A DNA stretch of 64,000 nt, from assembly GCA_019119815.1 (NCBI GenBank), contig DWWH01000004.1, forward strand, positions 20,435-84,434, read 5' to 3'. Origin of the DNA: Candidatus Eisenbergiella intestinipullorum (GTDB taxonomy: Bacteria; Bacillota; Clostridia; Lachnospirales; Lachnospiraceae). The notes beneath the pieces were generated by a model. It searched no databases, was not told the origin of the DNA, and saw only the letters and a list, made by a program, of their open reading frames with translations. Both the position numbers and the translations under genes were made by a program. This document shows positions 17,891 through 26,549 of this stretch, piece by piece; position 1 is the stretch's first letter, and each line of letters begins with the position of its first letter.

Positions 17891-17955
17891 TGTCTGTGGG
17901 AGCTTATCCGGGAAAAAGGATTCCCGGCTGAAATGCAAAGAAAGGAGAAACAGCA

Positions 17956-18573
17956 ATGAAGGTACTCATGATCAACGGCAGTCCCAGAGCAAACGGAAAT
18001 ACTTCCATCGCGCTGGGAGAGATGGAAAAGGTGTTTGCCAAAGAAGGGGTGGAAACGGAAATTCTTTCCATCGGGAACCGGGACATCCGGGGCTGCATCG
18101 CCTGCGGCCGCTGCGCGGAAACGGGGAAATGCGTGTTTGACGATGCGGTAAACGAAGCTGCGCCTCTGTTTCAGGCCTGCGACGGTCTGGTCGTCGCCAG
18201 CCCGGTCTATTATGCCTCTGCCAACGCGACGCTGATGGCCTTTCTCACCCGGCTTTTCTACAGCACCCATTTTGACAAGAGCATGAAGGTGGGCGCTGCG
18301 GTGGTGGCGGCAAGAAGGGGCGGCCTGTCCGCGACCTTTGACGAGCTGAATAAATTTTTCACCATTTCCGGCATGCCGGTGGCCTCCAGCTGCTACTGGA
18401 ACAGCATCCACGGACGGCTTCCCGGGGAAGCCCTTCAGGATGCGGAGGGCCTGCGCGTCATGCGCACCCTTGCCCGCAACATGACCTTCCTGATGAAGAG
18501 CATTCAGCTGGGAAAGGAACGGTACGGCCTTCCCGAAAGGGAAACCGGTGAGATGACGAATTTTATCCGTTAA
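17956..18573 (+). CDS. Flavodoxin-fold NAD(P)H oxidoreductase / iron-sulfur flavoprotein-like
   Basis: 205-residue protein of the NADPH-dependent FMN reductase family. The N-terminal phosphate-binding loop INGSPRANGNTS binds FMN. The cysteine cluster CIACGRCAETGKC (near residues 48-60) resembles the compact Cys motif of iron-sulfur flavoproteins. The segment VVASPVYYASANATLM is the second flavin loop. It acts in the cytoplasm as an electron-transfer or quinone/nitro-reducing enzyme; the exact substrate is unknown. The ATG follows AAAGGAGAAACAGCA. The next gene is a dehydrogenase only 23 bases away, so the two are probably one transcript. Confidence 0.85.
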   Translation: MKVLMINGSPRANGNTSIALGEMEKVFAKEGVETEILSIGNRDIRGCIACGRCAETGKCVFDDAVNEAAPLFQACDGLVVASPVYYASANATLMAFLTRLFYSTHFDKSMKVGAAVVAARRGGLSATFDELNKFFTISGMPVASSCYWNSIHGRLPGEALQDAEGLRVMRTLARNMTFLMKSIQLGKERYGLPERETGEMTNFIR

Positions 18574-18596
18574 AACAGTTGAAAGGATTTTGCGAT

Positions 18597-19400
18597 ATGA
18601 ACGTAATCATCATAACCGGAGCATCCTCCGGCATGGGACGGGAGTTCGCCTGCCAGCTGGATCAGGGACTGAAATCCATAGACGAATTCTGGCTGATCGC
18701 AAGACGGGGAGAACGGCTGCGGGAGCTCTCCGGCAGGCTGCAGCACAAGACGCGCGTTTTTGCCATGGATCTTACCGATTCCATACAGCTGGATACCTTT
18801 CAGAGAACGCTGGAGCGGGAACGCCCTGTGATCCGCATGCTCATCAACAGCTCCGGCTATGGGGTGATGGGAAATGTGGCGGATCTGGAAACGGAGGAGC
18901 AGCTTGGCATGATCGACTTAAACTGCCGGGCGCTGACCCATATGACCCGGATCTGCCTCCCCTTTATGAGACGAAGAAGCCGGATCATCCAGCTTGCAAG
19001 CAGCGCCGCCTTCCTTCCCCAGCCCGGCTTCGCGGTCTACGCGGCGGGAAAATCCTATGTGCTCAGCTTTTCCCGGGCGCTGGGAGAGGAGCTTCGGGAA
19101 AAGGGCATTTTCGTCACAGCGGTCTGCCCCGGCCCGGTACGGACGGAATTTTTCGAACGTGCCGAGAAAAAGGCGTCCACGCTGGCGATCAAAAAATACG
19201 TGATGGCCGATGCGAAAGCCGTGGTGGAGAACGCTCTGCAGGCCTCTGCGAGAGGGCGTTCCGTTGCCGTCTACAGCCTGCCGATCCGGGCTTTTGCAGT
19301 GCTCACAAAGCTTCTTCCTCATTCCCTGCTCCTTCGGGCGATGCGGCTATTGAAACGCCGCCAGACCGGCGGGGAAAGCAGCGGTAAGGATTTCAATTAA
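18597..19400 (+). CDS. Short-chain dehydrogenase/reductase
   Basis: 267-residue classical SDR. The cofactor loop TGASSGMG starts near residue 7, the structural NSSGYG segment lies near 85, and the catalytic triad is the Ser of ASSAAF with YAAGK (Tyr near 148, Lys near 152). The proline-glycine CPGPVRTEF motif follows. The C-terminus is basic (LLKRRQTGGE). The start at ATG 18597 has AAAGGA upstream; an in-frame TTG at 18579 is less likely. The substrate cannot be told from the sequence. The preceding flavoprotein gene may share the transcript. Confidence 0.9.
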   Translation: MNVIIITGASSGMGREFACQLDQGLKSIDEFWLIARRGERLRELSGRLQHKTRVFAMDLTDSIQLDTFQRTLERERPVIRMLINSSGYGVMGNVADLETEEQLGMIDLNCRALTHMTRICLPFMRRRSRIIQLASSAAFLPQPGFAVYAAGKSYVLSFSRALGEELREKGIFVTAVCPGPVRTEFFERAEKKASTLAIKKYVMADAKAVVENALQASARGRSVAVYSLPIRAFAVLTKLLPHSLLLRAMRLLKRRQTGGESSGKDFN

Positions 19401-19650
19401 CCGACAGCGGCGGCCCATCATTTTCAGATTGACGCAGCCTATGCAGATGAATAGTACATAAATATTTGCTATTTATACAAAAGGGAAGTAAAATAACCGG
19501 GTAGCATAACTGCAAAAAGAAATCTGATATTTGATTTACAGGAGGAACAATGAAACAAATAAGTAGTGGATAGCCAAAGGATAAAGAGCATAACAAATAA
19601 ACCATCTTATGAGGTGGTTTTCGAAAAGTGAATATTGACGCAGCACTCGA

Positions 19651-20903
19651 TCAGGCAGGCATAGGATCATCTTTGATTAGATAACCTCGTTGTCTAAGCA
19701 GATTAAGTGCCTGAGAAGTAGTCAGTACTTTTGACTCGTTCCTAGGACGATGCTCAAGAAAGCCTTCCGGAGTATAGGGCTTCAGATCTGAGAGTATGTG
19801 CCAGATAGCGGTCAGGATCATACGGCAGATCGCAATGATAGCTTTCTTGTGGCCACGGCGTGCTTTGATGCGTTTGTAACGGGTAGTAAATTCGGGGTGC
19901 TTCTTCGATTTGATTAAAGCATTTGCAATTTGCACCAGAACTGGTTTAAAATAGGAACCAGCACGGGAAATCCGAGTGGATTTGATTTTGCTGTCGCTTT
20001 TATCATTTCGAGGACAACAACCTGCCCAGGAGACAAGGTGTTTTGCTGTGGGGAAGACAGACATATCACCACCGATCTCTGAAAGTACTTGAATAGCAGT
20101 CATGGGATTCTTATCGAATCCGGGAACAGTTCTTATCAGATTTAAAGCGGGCTCGTATTTATCACTGAGACAAAGGATTTCCCGTTCTACTTCTGAAATG
20201 TGCTTTTTCAGTTCATCGATGTGATCAAGGCACTGTCTGAGTTTCACAGCCTGTTCTTTCGAGATGGCACCATCAACGGCAGCCTGTATTTCTTCTATAG
20301 GAGTTTTACAGCGTTTGTCAACAAAGGGTGCCACATCAAACTTTTCCCCAGGGTGTTGCAGAATGTGCTCGGCAATAGAACGGGCAGATTTACCAAATAC
20401 ATCGGAAAAGACATCATCGAGTTTTAAATTGGACACAGTAAGACAATTTTGAGCCCGGTTCTTCTCTCCCGTGATCATACAGGTGAGTTTGGAGCGGTAT
20501 CTTACGAGATCTCTAAGTTCTCTGATGTCGGCAGGAGGGATAAAGGAAGGTTTGACCATACCACACATATAAAGATCGCAGATCCATTTAGCATCTTTAC
20601 GGTCAGTCTTATTTCCTTTCATCGGCTTCGTGTATTTGGGATGTGACAGAGTAACCCATATTTGACGTTGCTCTAAGATATTGAAAACAGGGATCCAGTA
20701 CTTACCGGTAGATTCCATGCAAACATCCGTGCAGTTGTATTTAGCAAGCCAGTCACACAGCTCATTCAATCCTTTGGTAAAGGAAGAAAAGCGAGCCTGC
20801 TTATACTCAGGTTGTTGGAATCTGTAATACCGATACAGGCATAGATCCATGTTTTGTGGACATCCAGTCCACAGCAGTTGAACTTTAAGATTTTAAAAGA
20901 CAA
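19651..20903 (-). pseudogene. IS110-family transposase, frameshifted
   Basis: Reading the minus strand, a TTG start at 20903 with AGGAGG seven bases upstream opens a frame containing FNCCGLDVHKTWIYACIG, the hallmark first Asp motif of the DEDD (RuvC-like) domain. This frame breaks near 20807-20818, after ITDSNN. The rest of the protein continues in another frame from EYKQARFSSFTKGLNEL to the end (STGKYW, then the C-terminal serine-containing Transposase_20 domain with VPGF and SWAGCCPRNDKS). A single missing base explains the break. The longest intact frame (20850-19651, 399 residues) therefore lacks the catalytic Asp. The copy is probably inactive unless the frameshift is bypassed or is a sequence error. 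Confidence 0.8.
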
Positions 20904-21115
20904 GTAACTACCTCCTGATTTAATAGTTATAAAACTGACAGTGACTGGCCATCCGACGAGATCGAGTCGACTTCGGAAGAGATAAGTTTACGGGCTACGG
21001 TTATGCGCCACTCATTGATGCCTTAAACGGATGACCGACAACATATAACGATACGAGGTCGCCGCTATACAGCCCCGCCATTCACCTCCACGTGTTCTGT
21101 AGTGTGTCAGTCTTA
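20904..21115 (-). ncRNA. Candidate bridge-RNA region of the IS110 element
   Basis: In IS110 elements the noncoding end next to the transposase start encodes a structured guide (bridge) RNA that pairs with target and donor DNA. This 212-base segment has the right position and size and is rich in short inverted repeats (for example around CGAAGTCGACTCGATCTCG on the minus strand). No fold was computed and no guide loops were assigned, so only the location supports the call. Confidence 0.35.
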
Positions 21116-21217
21116 TTAAGAGAATAATATCAGAAGAGAAACGGATTGGAAAGCGAAAGGCCATCGCAATAGTTTCATGACGCATTGGTGTCTTTCGCAG
21201 AAAGACGGTAAATAACG

Positions 21218-22051
21218 ATGAAAATAATACAGGGTGGAACTTATGACATGGAACGGGCCTTTTACGGGGAACAGGACATTCTCGTGAAGGACTGTTCCTT
21301 CGACGGCCCGGCGGACGGGGAAAGCGCCTTCAAGGAAGGCCGACAGATCCGGATCGAGCAGTGCTTTTTCAATCTGCGCTATCCGTTCTGGCATGACCAT
21401 GGGCTTGTGATCAGCAATTCCGAAATGACCCAGCTGTGCCGTGCATCCCTGTGGTATTCCGATCATGTGGAGATCACGGGAAGCAGGCTTCACGGCATCA
21501 AGGCTCTGCGGGAATGCAGCGACGTGAGCATGAAGGGCTGCGACGTTATTTCCCCGGAATTCGGCTGGTCCGTACATACCATGCAGATGGAAGACTGTGA
21601 TGTGCAGAGCGAATATTTTATGATGCGTTCTTCCGATCTGCATTTTCGTGATGTGCGGCTGAACGGAAAATATTCCTTCCAGTATATTACCGATTCCGTG
21701 TTTGAAAACTGCCGGTTCGATACGAAGGACGCCTTCTGGCACGCGAAGAACGTGGTGATAAAAAACAGTACGGTAAAGGGCGAATATCTTGCCTGGTACA
21801 GCGAAAATGTCACTTTTGAAAACTGTCGGATCATCGGCACCCAGCCGCTCTGTTACTGTAAGGATCTGAAGCTGGTAAACTGTGAAATGATCGACTGTGA
21901 TCTGGCCTTTGAGCGTTCCGGAGTGGATGCTGTCATCACCACTCCCGTGATCAGTATCAAAAATCCTCTGTCCGGCCATATCCGTGTTCCCGCCGTGGGT
22001 GAAGTCATCCGTGACATCGACGGAGCGGACGGAATCGTTACCGTTGGCTGA
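21218..22051 (+). CDS. DUF3737 family protein (beta-helix-like)
   Basis: 277 residues starting MKIIQGGTYDMERAFYGEQD, the signature opening of DUF3737. The body is a series of short repeating turns of the type (V/I)xxCxFxxxxxxW (CSFDGPADGE, CFFNLRYPFW, CRFDTKDAFW, CRIIGTQPLCY), which suggests a right-handed parallel beta-helix similar to pentapeptide or polysaccharide-modifying folds. No catalytic residues or signal peptide are evident, so it is likely cytoplasmic, and its function is unknown. Its start lies about 100 bases from the IS110 element with only a weak ribosome site (GACGGTAAATAACG). Confidence 0.8.
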   Translation: MKIIQGGTYDMERAFYGEQDILVKDCSFDGPADGESAFKEGRQIRIEQCFFNLRYPFWHDHGLVISNSEMTQLCRASLWYSDHVEITGSRLHGIKALRECSDVSMKGCDVISPEFGWSVHTMQMEDCDVQSEYFMMRSSDLHFRDVRLNGKYSFQYITDSVFENCRFDTKDAFWHAKNVVIKNSTVKGEYLAWYSENVTFENCRIIGTQPLCYCKDLKLVNCEMIDCDLAFERSGVDAVITTPVISIKNPLSGHIRVPAVGEVIRDIDGADGIVTVG

Positions 22052-22154
22052 CGGCAGAAAACGGAGGACTGACAGCCCCTGATTTTCTATAGGTTCCGGA
22101 TGCAGGAACACGGCAGCAGCTTGGAAAGTGCGGATTGAAAAGCGAGGTGAGCGT

Positions 22155-23441
22155 ATGGCCGGCGGCAGCAATGGACACACTCCGAATATGGCGCAGATCC
22201 GGGCCTTCCGGCTCCGCGCCCATCATCTGGACCGAATCTATTCTTATGAGGATATTCCGGAGGCCGCGGGAGCCTGCGGCCTGCAGAACACGCCCCCCGG
22301 CGCCTGGGAAAATGCTCTGTATCACCGCGTTCCCTCCTGCAGTCCTGCACAGCTGGAACAGCTTTTGTACGGCTGTCCGCAATCCCCGGAAAATCGGGGC
22401 TGCCCAACAGCTTCAGAAACGGGCAGAACGCTTCTTCAGGCCTGGAGCCTGCGGGGCGCGCCCTTTGTGTTTCCGGCATCAGAAAGCGGCATCTTTCTCT
22501 CCGCGCTGATTCCGCAGGCGGAGGAGCCCTGGATCTATACGCGGGGCATCGCTCTGGCGCTGGAATATCTGGGAATGGAAATGGAACCTCTGCTGGAACT
22601 TTTGAAGCAGGTCATCCTTCGGCTGGACAATGTTGTAATCACAGGAAAAAACGTTCTGGATCAGACGCTGGCGGAATGGATGCTTCCCTTCCTCCCGGAA
22701 GAAAAGCGAAGCCTCTGGAACCGCCCTTCCATTTACGGAGAACCGGACCGCCAGACCATAGGCGGCGCGGTGGTTTCCTTCCTGCTTCGTCCATGCGCCC
22801 TCTGCGGCCTGGTCGTGTTCGGCAGGCGCATGCCGGAAGGCCCTTCCTTCACCTCCCTGCGAAGCTGGCTGGGAGCTTCCCTTTCCCTGGAAGAAACGGC
22901 CCGGCAGGAAGCGCAGAAGGAGCTGGTGCGAAAGTACCTGCACTGCTATGGACCGGCGGTTCCCGCCATGTTCGCGGACTGGCTTGGCTGCTCTAAAGAG
23001 CAGGCACGCAGGCTGTGGGCCGCGGTTTCGGAGGAAATGGAGGAAGTCCGGGTATGTGGAAAAACGGCATGGATTCTTGCCGCTGACCACGACAGCCTGT
23101 TTTCGGAACCGGATTTTTCCCGCCCGGTTCTTCTTCTGAACGGTTACGATCCTTATCTGGATCAGCGCGACCGGACGGTGCTCCAGCCTGACAAAGTCCT
23201 TCAGCGGAAAATCTGGCGGACCGTCTCCAATCCCGGCGCAGTGATTTTTCAGGGAAGGGCGGTCGGGATCTGGACCACCCGGAAGAAGGGGAACAAAATG
23301 GATGCAGCGGTCACGCTCTGGCCGGACCGGGAAGAAAAGCTGCCGGATGAGACCGTTCTTTTTCGGGAGATTTCAGGGATGGTGGAAGAGTGGGGCGCAT
23401 TCCGCGGACTGACCGTCAGAGAAATCCGGAGAACAGAATAA
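22155..23441 (+). CDS. Winged-helix DNA-binding domain protein (HTH_42/AlkZ-like family)
   Basis: 428 residues. Features of the HTH_42 (YcaQ/AlkZ-like) group are the opening RAFRLRAHHLDRIY, a central SLRGAPFVFPAS in place of the usual W-x-M/L-R-G-T-L-H, and a C-terminal LLNGYDPYLDQRDR. Some relatives are DNA glycosylases that unhook interstrand cross-links, but the RGTLH-like site is altered here, so enzymatic activity is uncertain. The ATG at 22155 follows GAGGTGAGCGT; a GTG at 22128 in the same frame is less likely. The gene directly abuts degV (next ATG right after its stop), so the two are translationally coupled. The start region resembles a segment at 24412 (see findings). Confidence 0.75.
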   Translation: MAGGSNGHTPNMAQIRAFRLRAHHLDRIYSYEDIPEAAGACGLQNTPPGAWENALYHRVPSCSPAQLEQLLYGCPQSPENRGCPTASETGRTLLQAWSLRGAPFVFPASESGIFLSALIPQAEEPWIYTRGIALALEYLGMEMEPLLELLKQVILRLDNVVITGKNVLDQTLAEWMLPFLPEEKRSLWNRPSIYGEPDRQTIGGAVVSFLLRPCALCGLVVFGRRMPEGPSFTSLRSWLGASLSLEETARQEAQKELVRKYLHCYGPAVPAMFADWLGCSKEQARRLWAAVSEEMEEVRVCGKTAWILAADHDSLFSEPDFSRPVLLLNGYDPYLDQRDRTVLQPDKVLQRKIWRTVSNPGAVIFQGRAVGIWTTRKKGNKMDAAVTLWPDREEKLPDETVLFREISGMVEEWGAFRGLTVREIRRTE

Positions 23442-24326
23442 ATGGAAAAGAGATTACGGGAGAAAATCAAAATGGGAAAAGTCAGAATAACAGCGGACAG
23501 CACATGTGACTTATCAGAAAGCCTGTTGCAGAAATATGAGATCACCATCCTGCCCCTGAACATCGTTCTGGACATGAAAAGCTACAGCGACGGGGAGGAA
23601 ATCAGCCCCGATGAGATTTATGCCTGGTCGGAAAAAATGCATAAGACGCCGAAAACGGCCGCCGTCGCCTATGACAGGGCGCTGGAGGCGGCCTCCGCTT
23701 TTCAGAAAAACGGGGATGAAATGATCTTTCTGGGCATATCGGAGTCCATGTCCACGACCTGCAATGTGATGCGCATGGTGAAGGAAGAGCTGAACTACGA
23801 GGACATGTACGTCATCGATTCCCGGAATCTTTCCACCGGAATCGGGCTGCAGGTTCTCCGGGCGGCGGAGCTTGCCGCACAGGGACTTGCCGCACGGGAG
23901 ATCGTAACGCAGATTGAACAGGAGCGGAGCAGGGTAAGGGCCAGTTTTGTGGTAGAGCGTCTGGATTATCTGGCAATGGGCGGAAGGTGCTCCTCTGTCG
24001 CGGCGCTTCTCGGCGGAAAGCTGAAGCTGAAGCCCAGAATTGAAGTGACGGACGGAAAAATGGAAGCCGGGAAAAAGTACCGGGGCAATCAGGATAAGGT
24101 GATTCTGAAATATGTTCAGGATATGGAGACGCAGCTCCGGCAGGCGGATCCACACAGAGTTTTCATCACCCATTCCGGCTGCGAAGAATCCGTCATCCGG
24201 TCTGTGGAAGAATATCTGAAGGGCCTGCATCATTTTGAAGAAATTCTCATCACCAGGGCAGGAGGCGTCATTTCAAGCCATTGCGGGCCTGGAACTTTGG
24301 GTGTCCTTTTTTACGGGAAAGGTTGA
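23442..24326 (+). CDS. DegV family protein (fatty-acid-binding)
   Basis: 294 residues with the DegV opening VRITADSTCDLS, the central GISESMSTTCNVM and the loop DSRNLSTGIG that contacts the lipid carboxylate. FVVERLDYLAMGGRCS and a C-terminal GPGTLGVLFYGKG complete the fold. DegV/FakB proteins present fatty acids to the FakA kinase; a matching kinase is not in the window. The ATG at 23442 lies one base after the previous stop; an alternative ATG at 23472 sits nearer the conserved core. The promoter of the following mgtE leader begins inside the last codons. Confidence 0.9.
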   Translation: MEKRLREKIKMGKVRITADSTCDLSESLLQKYEITILPLNIVLDMKSYSDGEEISPDEIYAWSEKMHKTPKTAAVAYDRALEAASAFQKNGDEMIFLGISESMSTTCNVMRMVKEELNYEDMYVIDSRNLSTGIGLQVLRAAELAAQGLAAREIVTQIEQERSRVRASFVVERLDYLAMGGRCSSVAALLGGKLKLKPRIEVTDGKMEAGKKYRGNQDKVILKYVQDMETQLRQADPHRVFITHSGCEESVIRSVEEYLKGLHHFEEILITRAGGVISSHCGPGTLGVLFYGKG

Positions 24327-24352
24327 CAATTCCCCTCCACCTGTGGTAGTTT
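24323..24352 (+). promoter_or_regulatory. Promoter of the mgtE leader
   Basis: Consensus TTGACA (24323-24328) and TAGTTT (24347-24352) with an 18-base spacer. It overlaps the degV stop codon and should start a transcript near 24360, more than 500 bases before mgtE. Confidence 0.65.
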
Positions 24353-24359
24353 ACAAATG

Positions 24360-24566
24360 GCGGAAATGGAAATTTTTCCGCTCATGGAACATCAAAATAC
24401 GACAGAAAAGGAAAAGCGAGGTGAGAGTATGGACGGCTGCGGCAGTAGTAATGGACGAAGTTGGGGCATGGCAGACAATAGGCATCGTATGCATGTATGT
24501 CGGAATGCGGACATGACCGGCCTGATCCGTCCATATTCCGATTCACATACCATCTGACGATATTGG
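24360..24566 (+). promoter_or_regulatory. Structured leader RNA of mgtE (possible riboswitch)
   Basis: A long-range stem pairs GTGA..TATGGACGG (24421-24436) with CCGTCCATA..TCAC (24527-24546) and encloses smaller hairpins such as GCAT/ATGC and ATGTC/GACAT. A 5' hairpin GCGGAAA/TTTCCGC lies at about 24361-24382. Two terminators follow. The leader also contains a small frame at 24429-24557. It does not match the M-box magnesium riboswitch as I remember its conserved core, so the ligand is unknown. Confidence 0.5.
24429..24557 (+). CDS. Possible leader peptide within the mgtE leader
   Basis: A 42-residue frame with GAGGTGAG just upstream of its ATG starts inside the long stem and ends ten bases before the first terminator arm. 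Its sequence (MDGCGSSNGRSWGMADNRH...) has no recognised family. It may be a regulatory uORF, or a chance frame in a structured RNA. Confidence 0.3.
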   Translation: MDGCGSSNGRSWGMADNRHRMHVCRNADMTGLIRPYSDSHTI

Positions 24567-24641
24567 ATACCATTGCCCTTTTTGCGAACAGTATGTGCTG
24601 ATGAAAGGATCTGCACCGGTTTGCGCGGCAATGGTATTTTT
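24567..24641 (+). terminator. First attenuator-type terminator before mgtE
   Basis: ATACCATTGCC (24567-24577) is perfectly complementary to GGCAATGGTAT (24627-24637), and five T follow. The loop is long (49 bases), which leaves room for an alternative antiterminator pairing. Confidence 0.55.
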
Positions 24642-24650
24642 ATGCCCTAA

Positions 24651-24695
24651 AGGGCGGCCGCTTCCGGCATTTCCTGTCGGGTGCCGCTCTTTTTT
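24651..24695 (+). terminator. Second terminator before mgtE
   Basis: AGGGCGGC (24651-24658) pairs with GCCGCTCT (24683-24690), with an inner CCGGCA/TGTCGG stem, followed by a T-run. It lies 180 bases before mgtE. Confidence 0.6.
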
Positions 24696-24874
24696 GCGGG
24701 GATCTTCCGCCGCAGGGCGGGCGTCCTTCCGGAATGGCAGTTCCGCCTTTCATCCGCACGCTTCAGCGCAGGCAGCCTGAGGACGAAGGGAGTATTCCGG
24801 GATGATTCTGCCAGGGATGATTCCGGACGCTTCTTTCGGAAATTCAGCATTTTTAAGCGAAAGGAGCAGACGGT

Positions 24875-26332
24875 ATGGAGAAAAACAGGAATGTGAATTT
24901 TACTGATCTTTCCAGCCAGATCAACAGCGGGATTCCTGCCGGGAACACTTCCGGAGGGAAACATCCCGACTATCAGAAGGAACTTCTTTCCCTCTTAAGA
25001 AGCGGGATGTCCCCGAAGCTTCTGAAAGAGGAAATCCGCAACTATCATGAAAACGATATTGCCGATGTGCTGGAACAGCTCAGCCGGGAGGAGCGCGCGA
25101 GGCTTTACTGCCTGCTGGATGCGCAGACGCTTTCCGACGTGCTGGAATATACGGATGATTTCGCCCTTTACTTCAGCGAGCTGGGCGTGCGGAAACAGTC
25201 GGAGATCCTGTCCCATCTGGAAACCGACACGGCGGTGGAATATTTAAAGCAGCTGAACAAAACGGAACGGGCGACGCTGATCGATCTGATGGACGACGAA
25301 ACCAGGCGGGATGTCGCCCTGATCGGTTCCTTTGATGAGGATGAGATCGGAAGCCGGATGACCACCAATTACATCCACATTCAGACCGGAATCAGCGTCC
25401 GGCAGGCCATGCGGGAGCTGGTGGATCAGGCGGCAGAAAACGACAATGTATCGACGATTTATGTGACTGACGCGGATCAGACCTTTTACGGCGCCATTGA
25501 CCTGAAAGACCTGATCATCGCCAGAGACGGCACAGAACTTGAGAAAATCATCGCCACCTCCTACCCTTACGTGTACGCGCAGGAGCAGACGGAAGAATGC
25601 ATGGAGCGCCTCCGGGATTATTCCGAGGATTCCATTCCCGTTCTGGATCAGGAAAACCGGCTCATCGGCGTCATCACCTCTCAGGATATCGTGGAGCTGG
25701 TGGATGAGGCAATGGGAGAGGACTATGCAAAGCTGGCCGGTCTGTCCGCCGAAGAGGATATGGAAGAGCCGCTGAAAAAAAGCGTCAGCAAAAGACTTCC
25801 CTGGCTCATCATTCTTCTCGGCCTCGGCATGGTGGTATCCAGTGTGGTGGGGCTGTTTGAGGGCATCGTCGCCCAGCTGACGATCCTGGTGAGCTTTCAG
25901 TCGCTGGTTCTGGATATGGCCGGAAATGTGGGAACCCAGTCCCTTGCGGTCACCATCCGCGTGCTGATGGACGAACAGATCACCGGAAAGCAGAAGCTGG
26001 CTCTGATCATGAAGGAAACCCGTGTGGGAGCTCTGAACGGCATTGTGCTCGCCGCCGCGTCCCTCCTGCTCATCGGCGCCTATATCTGCCTGATCAAAGG
26101 CCGGACGCCGGGCTTTGCCTTTGCGGTATCCGCCTGCATCGGAATCGCGCTGCTGATTTCCATGACCCTTTCCAGCGTGGCCGGAACCGCAATTCCGATT
26201 CTTTTCAAAAAATTAAAGATCGACCCGGCAGTCGCTTCAGGCCCTCTGATCACTACGGTAAACGACCTGGTCGCCGCCGTTTCCTATTATGGGCTGGCGT
26301 GGCTTCTGCTGATTCGGTTTCTGGGATTATAG
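24875..26332 (+). CDS. mgtE: Magnesium transporter MgtE
   Basis: 485-residue magnesium channel of the cytoplasmic membrane. The N-terminal superhelical domain (about 30-150), two CBS repeats (about 155-285; NDNVSTIYVTDADQTFYGAI, then DSIPVLDQENRLIGVI) that sense cytoplasmic magnesium, a connecting helix, and five membrane helices from about residue 305 are all present. The pore-lining segments include DMAGNVGTQSLAV and the C-terminal PLITTVNDLV. The ATG follows AAAGGAGCAGACGGT. A promoter more than 500 bases upstream and two intervening terminators point to attenuation of this gene. A terminator closes the unit. Confidence 0.95.
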   Translation: MEKNRNVNFTDLSSQINSGIPAGNTSGGKHPDYQKELLSLLRSGMSPKLLKEEIRNYHENDIADVLEQLSREERARLYCLLDAQTLSDVLEYTDDFALYFSELGVRKQSEILSHLETDTAVEYLKQLNKTERATLIDLMDDETRRDVALIGSFDEDEIGSRMTTNYIHIQTGISVRQAMRELVDQAAENDNVSTIYVTDADQTFYGAIDLKDLIIARDGTELEKIIATSYPYVYAQEQTEECMERLRDYSEDSIPVLDQENRLIGVITSQDIVELVDEAMGEDYAKLAGLSAEEDMEEPLKKSVSKRLPWLIILLGLGMVVSSVVGLFEGIVAQLTILVSFQSLVLDMAGNVGTQSLAVTIRVLMDEQITGKQKLALIMKETRVGALNGIVLAAASLLLIGAYICLIKGRTPGFAFAVSACIGIALLISMTLSSVAGTAIPILFKKLKIDPAVASGPLITTVNDLVAAVSYYGLAWLLLIRFLGL

Positions 26333-26342
26333 GACAGTTTTG

Positions 26343-26378
26343 GGATTACAGGTGGCTTGTCCGCCTGTAGTCCTTTTT
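26343..26378 (+). terminator. Terminator of mgtE
   Basis: GGATTACAGGtGG and CCgCCTGTAGTCC form a near-perfect stem ending in TTTTT, ten bases after the stop codon. Confidence 0.85.
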
Positions 26379-26430
26379 GTTTCCAGCCATATTATTAACC
26401 CCTTTCTGCTGGTACATTTAGCATATGCCA

Positions 26431-26461
26431 TTTGCACGAAGGAAATAATACTTTGCACGAA
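26431..26461. repeat. Short direct repeat
   Basis: TTTGCACGAA occurs at 26431-26440 and 26452-26461, a 21-base period (two helical turns). Its function is unknown. The rest of 26380-26549 shows no gene. Confidence 0.4.
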
Positions 26462-26549
26462 TCTTTAACAGCAAACTCATCTAAGCAGATAAATTGCAAC
26501 GTAAGAGCAGGTCGCTGTATGAAGCAGAGTATTTTATCTGTCACTGTCC

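Larger units (their letters stand above)
19600..21115 (-). mobile_element. IS110-family insertion sequence (boundaries approximate)
   Basis: The element consists of a DEDD transposase gene on the minus strand and about 210 bases of noncoding DNA upstream of it (20904-21115). No terminal inverted repeats or target duplications are evident, which is normal for IS110. The exact ends could not be fixed. A hairpin AACCATC/GGTGGTT with a T-run near 19600-19621 marks the region just past the transposase stop. The host genes on either side (SDR and DUF3737) are intact. Confidence 0.65.

Noticed and set aside
19549..19573. Seven-codon frame after AGGAGG near the IS110 element
   Set aside because: It could be the cut-off start of a gene, but no continuation was found on the other side.
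19428..19644. 11-bp direct repeat ATTGACGCAGC flanking a segment near the IS110 element
   Set aside because: Its two copies (19428-19438 and 19634-19644) do not match the element's ends; it may be chance.
24360..24700. M-box (ykoK) riboswitch
   Set aside because: The conserved GACGCCAATGGGTCAACAG and the terminal GCTAAAGCTCTACG-type sequence, as I recall them, are not visible; only AGGTGAG and TATGGA agree.
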